From Bacillota bacterium (lineage in GTDB: Bacteria; Bacillota; Clostridia; Lachnospirales; Lachnospiraceae), in contig JAEZKU010000036.1 of NCBI GenBank assembly GCA_023436065.1, forward strand, positions 1 to 64,000: a stretch of DNA of 64,000 nt, written 5' to 3'. Below, in pieces: positions 63,316 to 64,000 of this stretch (the first letter of the stretch is position 1; each line of letters opens with the position of its first letter). The notes beneath the pieces were generated by a model, which searched no databases, was not told the origin of the DNA, and saw nothing but the letters and a program-made list of their open reading frames with translations. The position numbers and the translations under genes were made by a program.

Positions 63316-64000
63316 GTGAGAGAGGTTATATTAGCTACAAAAAATCTGACAAAGAACTATAATTCAACATCGGCTCTGCAGAATGTCAACCTGGAGCTAA
63401 AGCAGGGAGAAATCTATGGACTGGTAGGGAAGAACGGTGCGGGAAAGACAACGTTATTACGCATCTTAAGCGGGCAGGCATTTCCGACAGTGGGTAGTGT
63501 ATCCCTATTTGGAACCACTTCCGAGTCTGAATTAAACAGGGAAAGAAAGAGAATTGGAAGCATTATCGAGACCCCCAGCTTCTATGCCAATATGACGGCA
63601 GAGCAAAATCTGGAGTATTACCGTATACAACGTGGTATTCCCGGAAAAAACTGCGTGAAGGAGGCTCTTGCCGAGGTCGGACTTGCCAATACAGGTAAAA
63701 AGAAGTATAAAGGCTTCTCTCTTGGTATGAAGCAGAGGCTTGGTCTGGCGCTTGCGCTGATGAACCAGCCTGAAATCCTTCTCCTGGATGAACCCATCAA
63801 TGGTCTGGATCCCTTCGGTATTGTTGAAATCCGTAACCTGCTGATCAAACTTAATCAAGAGAAAAACATTACAATCCTGATCTCCAGCCATATTTTGACC
63901 GAGCTTTCCAATCTGGTAACGTATTATGGCTTTATCGATAAGGGCGTTCTGGTGAAGCAGCTGTCCCAAGAGGCATTGTCCAAGGAATGCAACCGTTATC
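63316..64000 (+). CDS. ABC transporter ATP-binding protein (BcrA type), 3' end beyond window
   Basis: At least 228 residues from a GTG at 63316 (AAAGGAG 5 nt upstream). Walker A GKNGAGKTT (residues about 38-46), signature FSLGMKQRLGLALAL, Walker B ILLLDEPINGLDP and H-loop ISSHILTEL are intact. The pattern matches bacitracin/lantibiotic-type exporters (BcrA, LanF). It is close behind an OmpR-type regulator, and a permease gene is expected next. It probably gives resistance to an antimicrobial peptide. Confidence 0.93.
   Translation, partial: MREVILATKNLTKNYNSTSALQNVNLELKQGEIYGLVGKNGAGKTTLLRILSGQAFPTVGSVSLFGTTSESELNRERKRIGSIIETPSFYANMTAEQNLEYYRIQRGIPGKNCVKEALAEVGLANTGKKKYKGFSLGMKQRLGLALALMNQPEILLLDEPINGLDPFGIVEIRNLLIKLNQEKNITILISSHILTELSNLVTYYGFIDKGVLVKQLSQEALSKECNRY

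Noticed and set aside
1..64000. CRISPR arrays, tRNA or rRNA genes, prophage or transposase genes
   Set aside because: No regularly spaced repeats, no tRNA cloverleaf with GTTCGANTC-type arm, and no integrase, phage or transposase protein were found in the coding sequences read.

Overview
The window looks like chromosomal DNA of an anaerobic, plant- or gut-associated Firmicute of the family Lachnospiraceae (Clostridium cluster XIVa; the Lachnoclostridium/Anaerocolumna type is my best guess). The evidence is the SCIFF ranthipeptide with its radical SAM maturase beside recJ-apt-relA-MBL-hemZ-hisS, an LplA/LplB/LplC-type sugar transporter, a BspA-like leucine-rich surface protein, consensus sigma-A promoters and strong AGGAGG ribosome sites. 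No tRNA, rRNA, CRISPR array, prophage or transposase gene was seen. Most genes are on the minus strand.

Layout. 1-4257: 3'-truncated BspA-like LRR surface protein. 4.4-4.56 kb: remnant of a polysaccharide deacetylase. 4.6-10.5 kb: sugar (probably uronide/oligosaccharide) ABC importer, AraC regulator and mannonate dehydratase. 10.7-14.8 kb: small membrane protein, response regulator, upp and galM, with a palindromic repeat element between the last two. 14.86-16.2 kb: a sigma-A promoter, a cobalamin riboswitch with terminator, a membrane-anchored DUF4430 (transcobalamin-like) protein and an ECF S component, a compact candidate B12 capture/uptake unit. 16.2-24.4 kb: csp, then indolepyruvate:ferredoxin oxidoreductase (iorAB) flanked by two phenylacetate-CoA-ligase genes, each with a tandem-ACT protein, and a sodium:solute symporter upstream. 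24.6-27.1 kb: DUF1294 protein, aspS, Dabb protein. 27.3-31 kb: heterodimeric ABC exporter. 31-33 kb: sialate O-acetylesterase-like enzyme.

33.1-44.2 kb is a complete chemosensory cluster without flagellar genes: MCP, CheA, CheW, stand-alone receiver, TetR regulator, a 39-codon relic of CheY, CheR, CheB, a three-PAS hybrid histidine kinase and a second stand-alone receiver. Two near-consensus promoters in it (upstream of the MCP gene and upstream of tetR) each carry a related 20-bp operator just downstream of the -10 box, which suggests that the TetR protein controls the whole cluster. I consider this the most novel part of the window.

44.2-54.5 kb: conserved clostridial block hisS, hemZ, MBL hydrolase, relA, apt, recJ, scfB, scfA. 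54.7-60.8 kb: oligopeptide importer oppABCDF with a terminator-like hairpin in the oppA leader. 61.3-64 kb: degV, an OmpR-type response regulator, and the start of a BcrA-type ABC ATPase whose promoter carries an 11-bp-phased direct repeat typical of OmpR-family activation.
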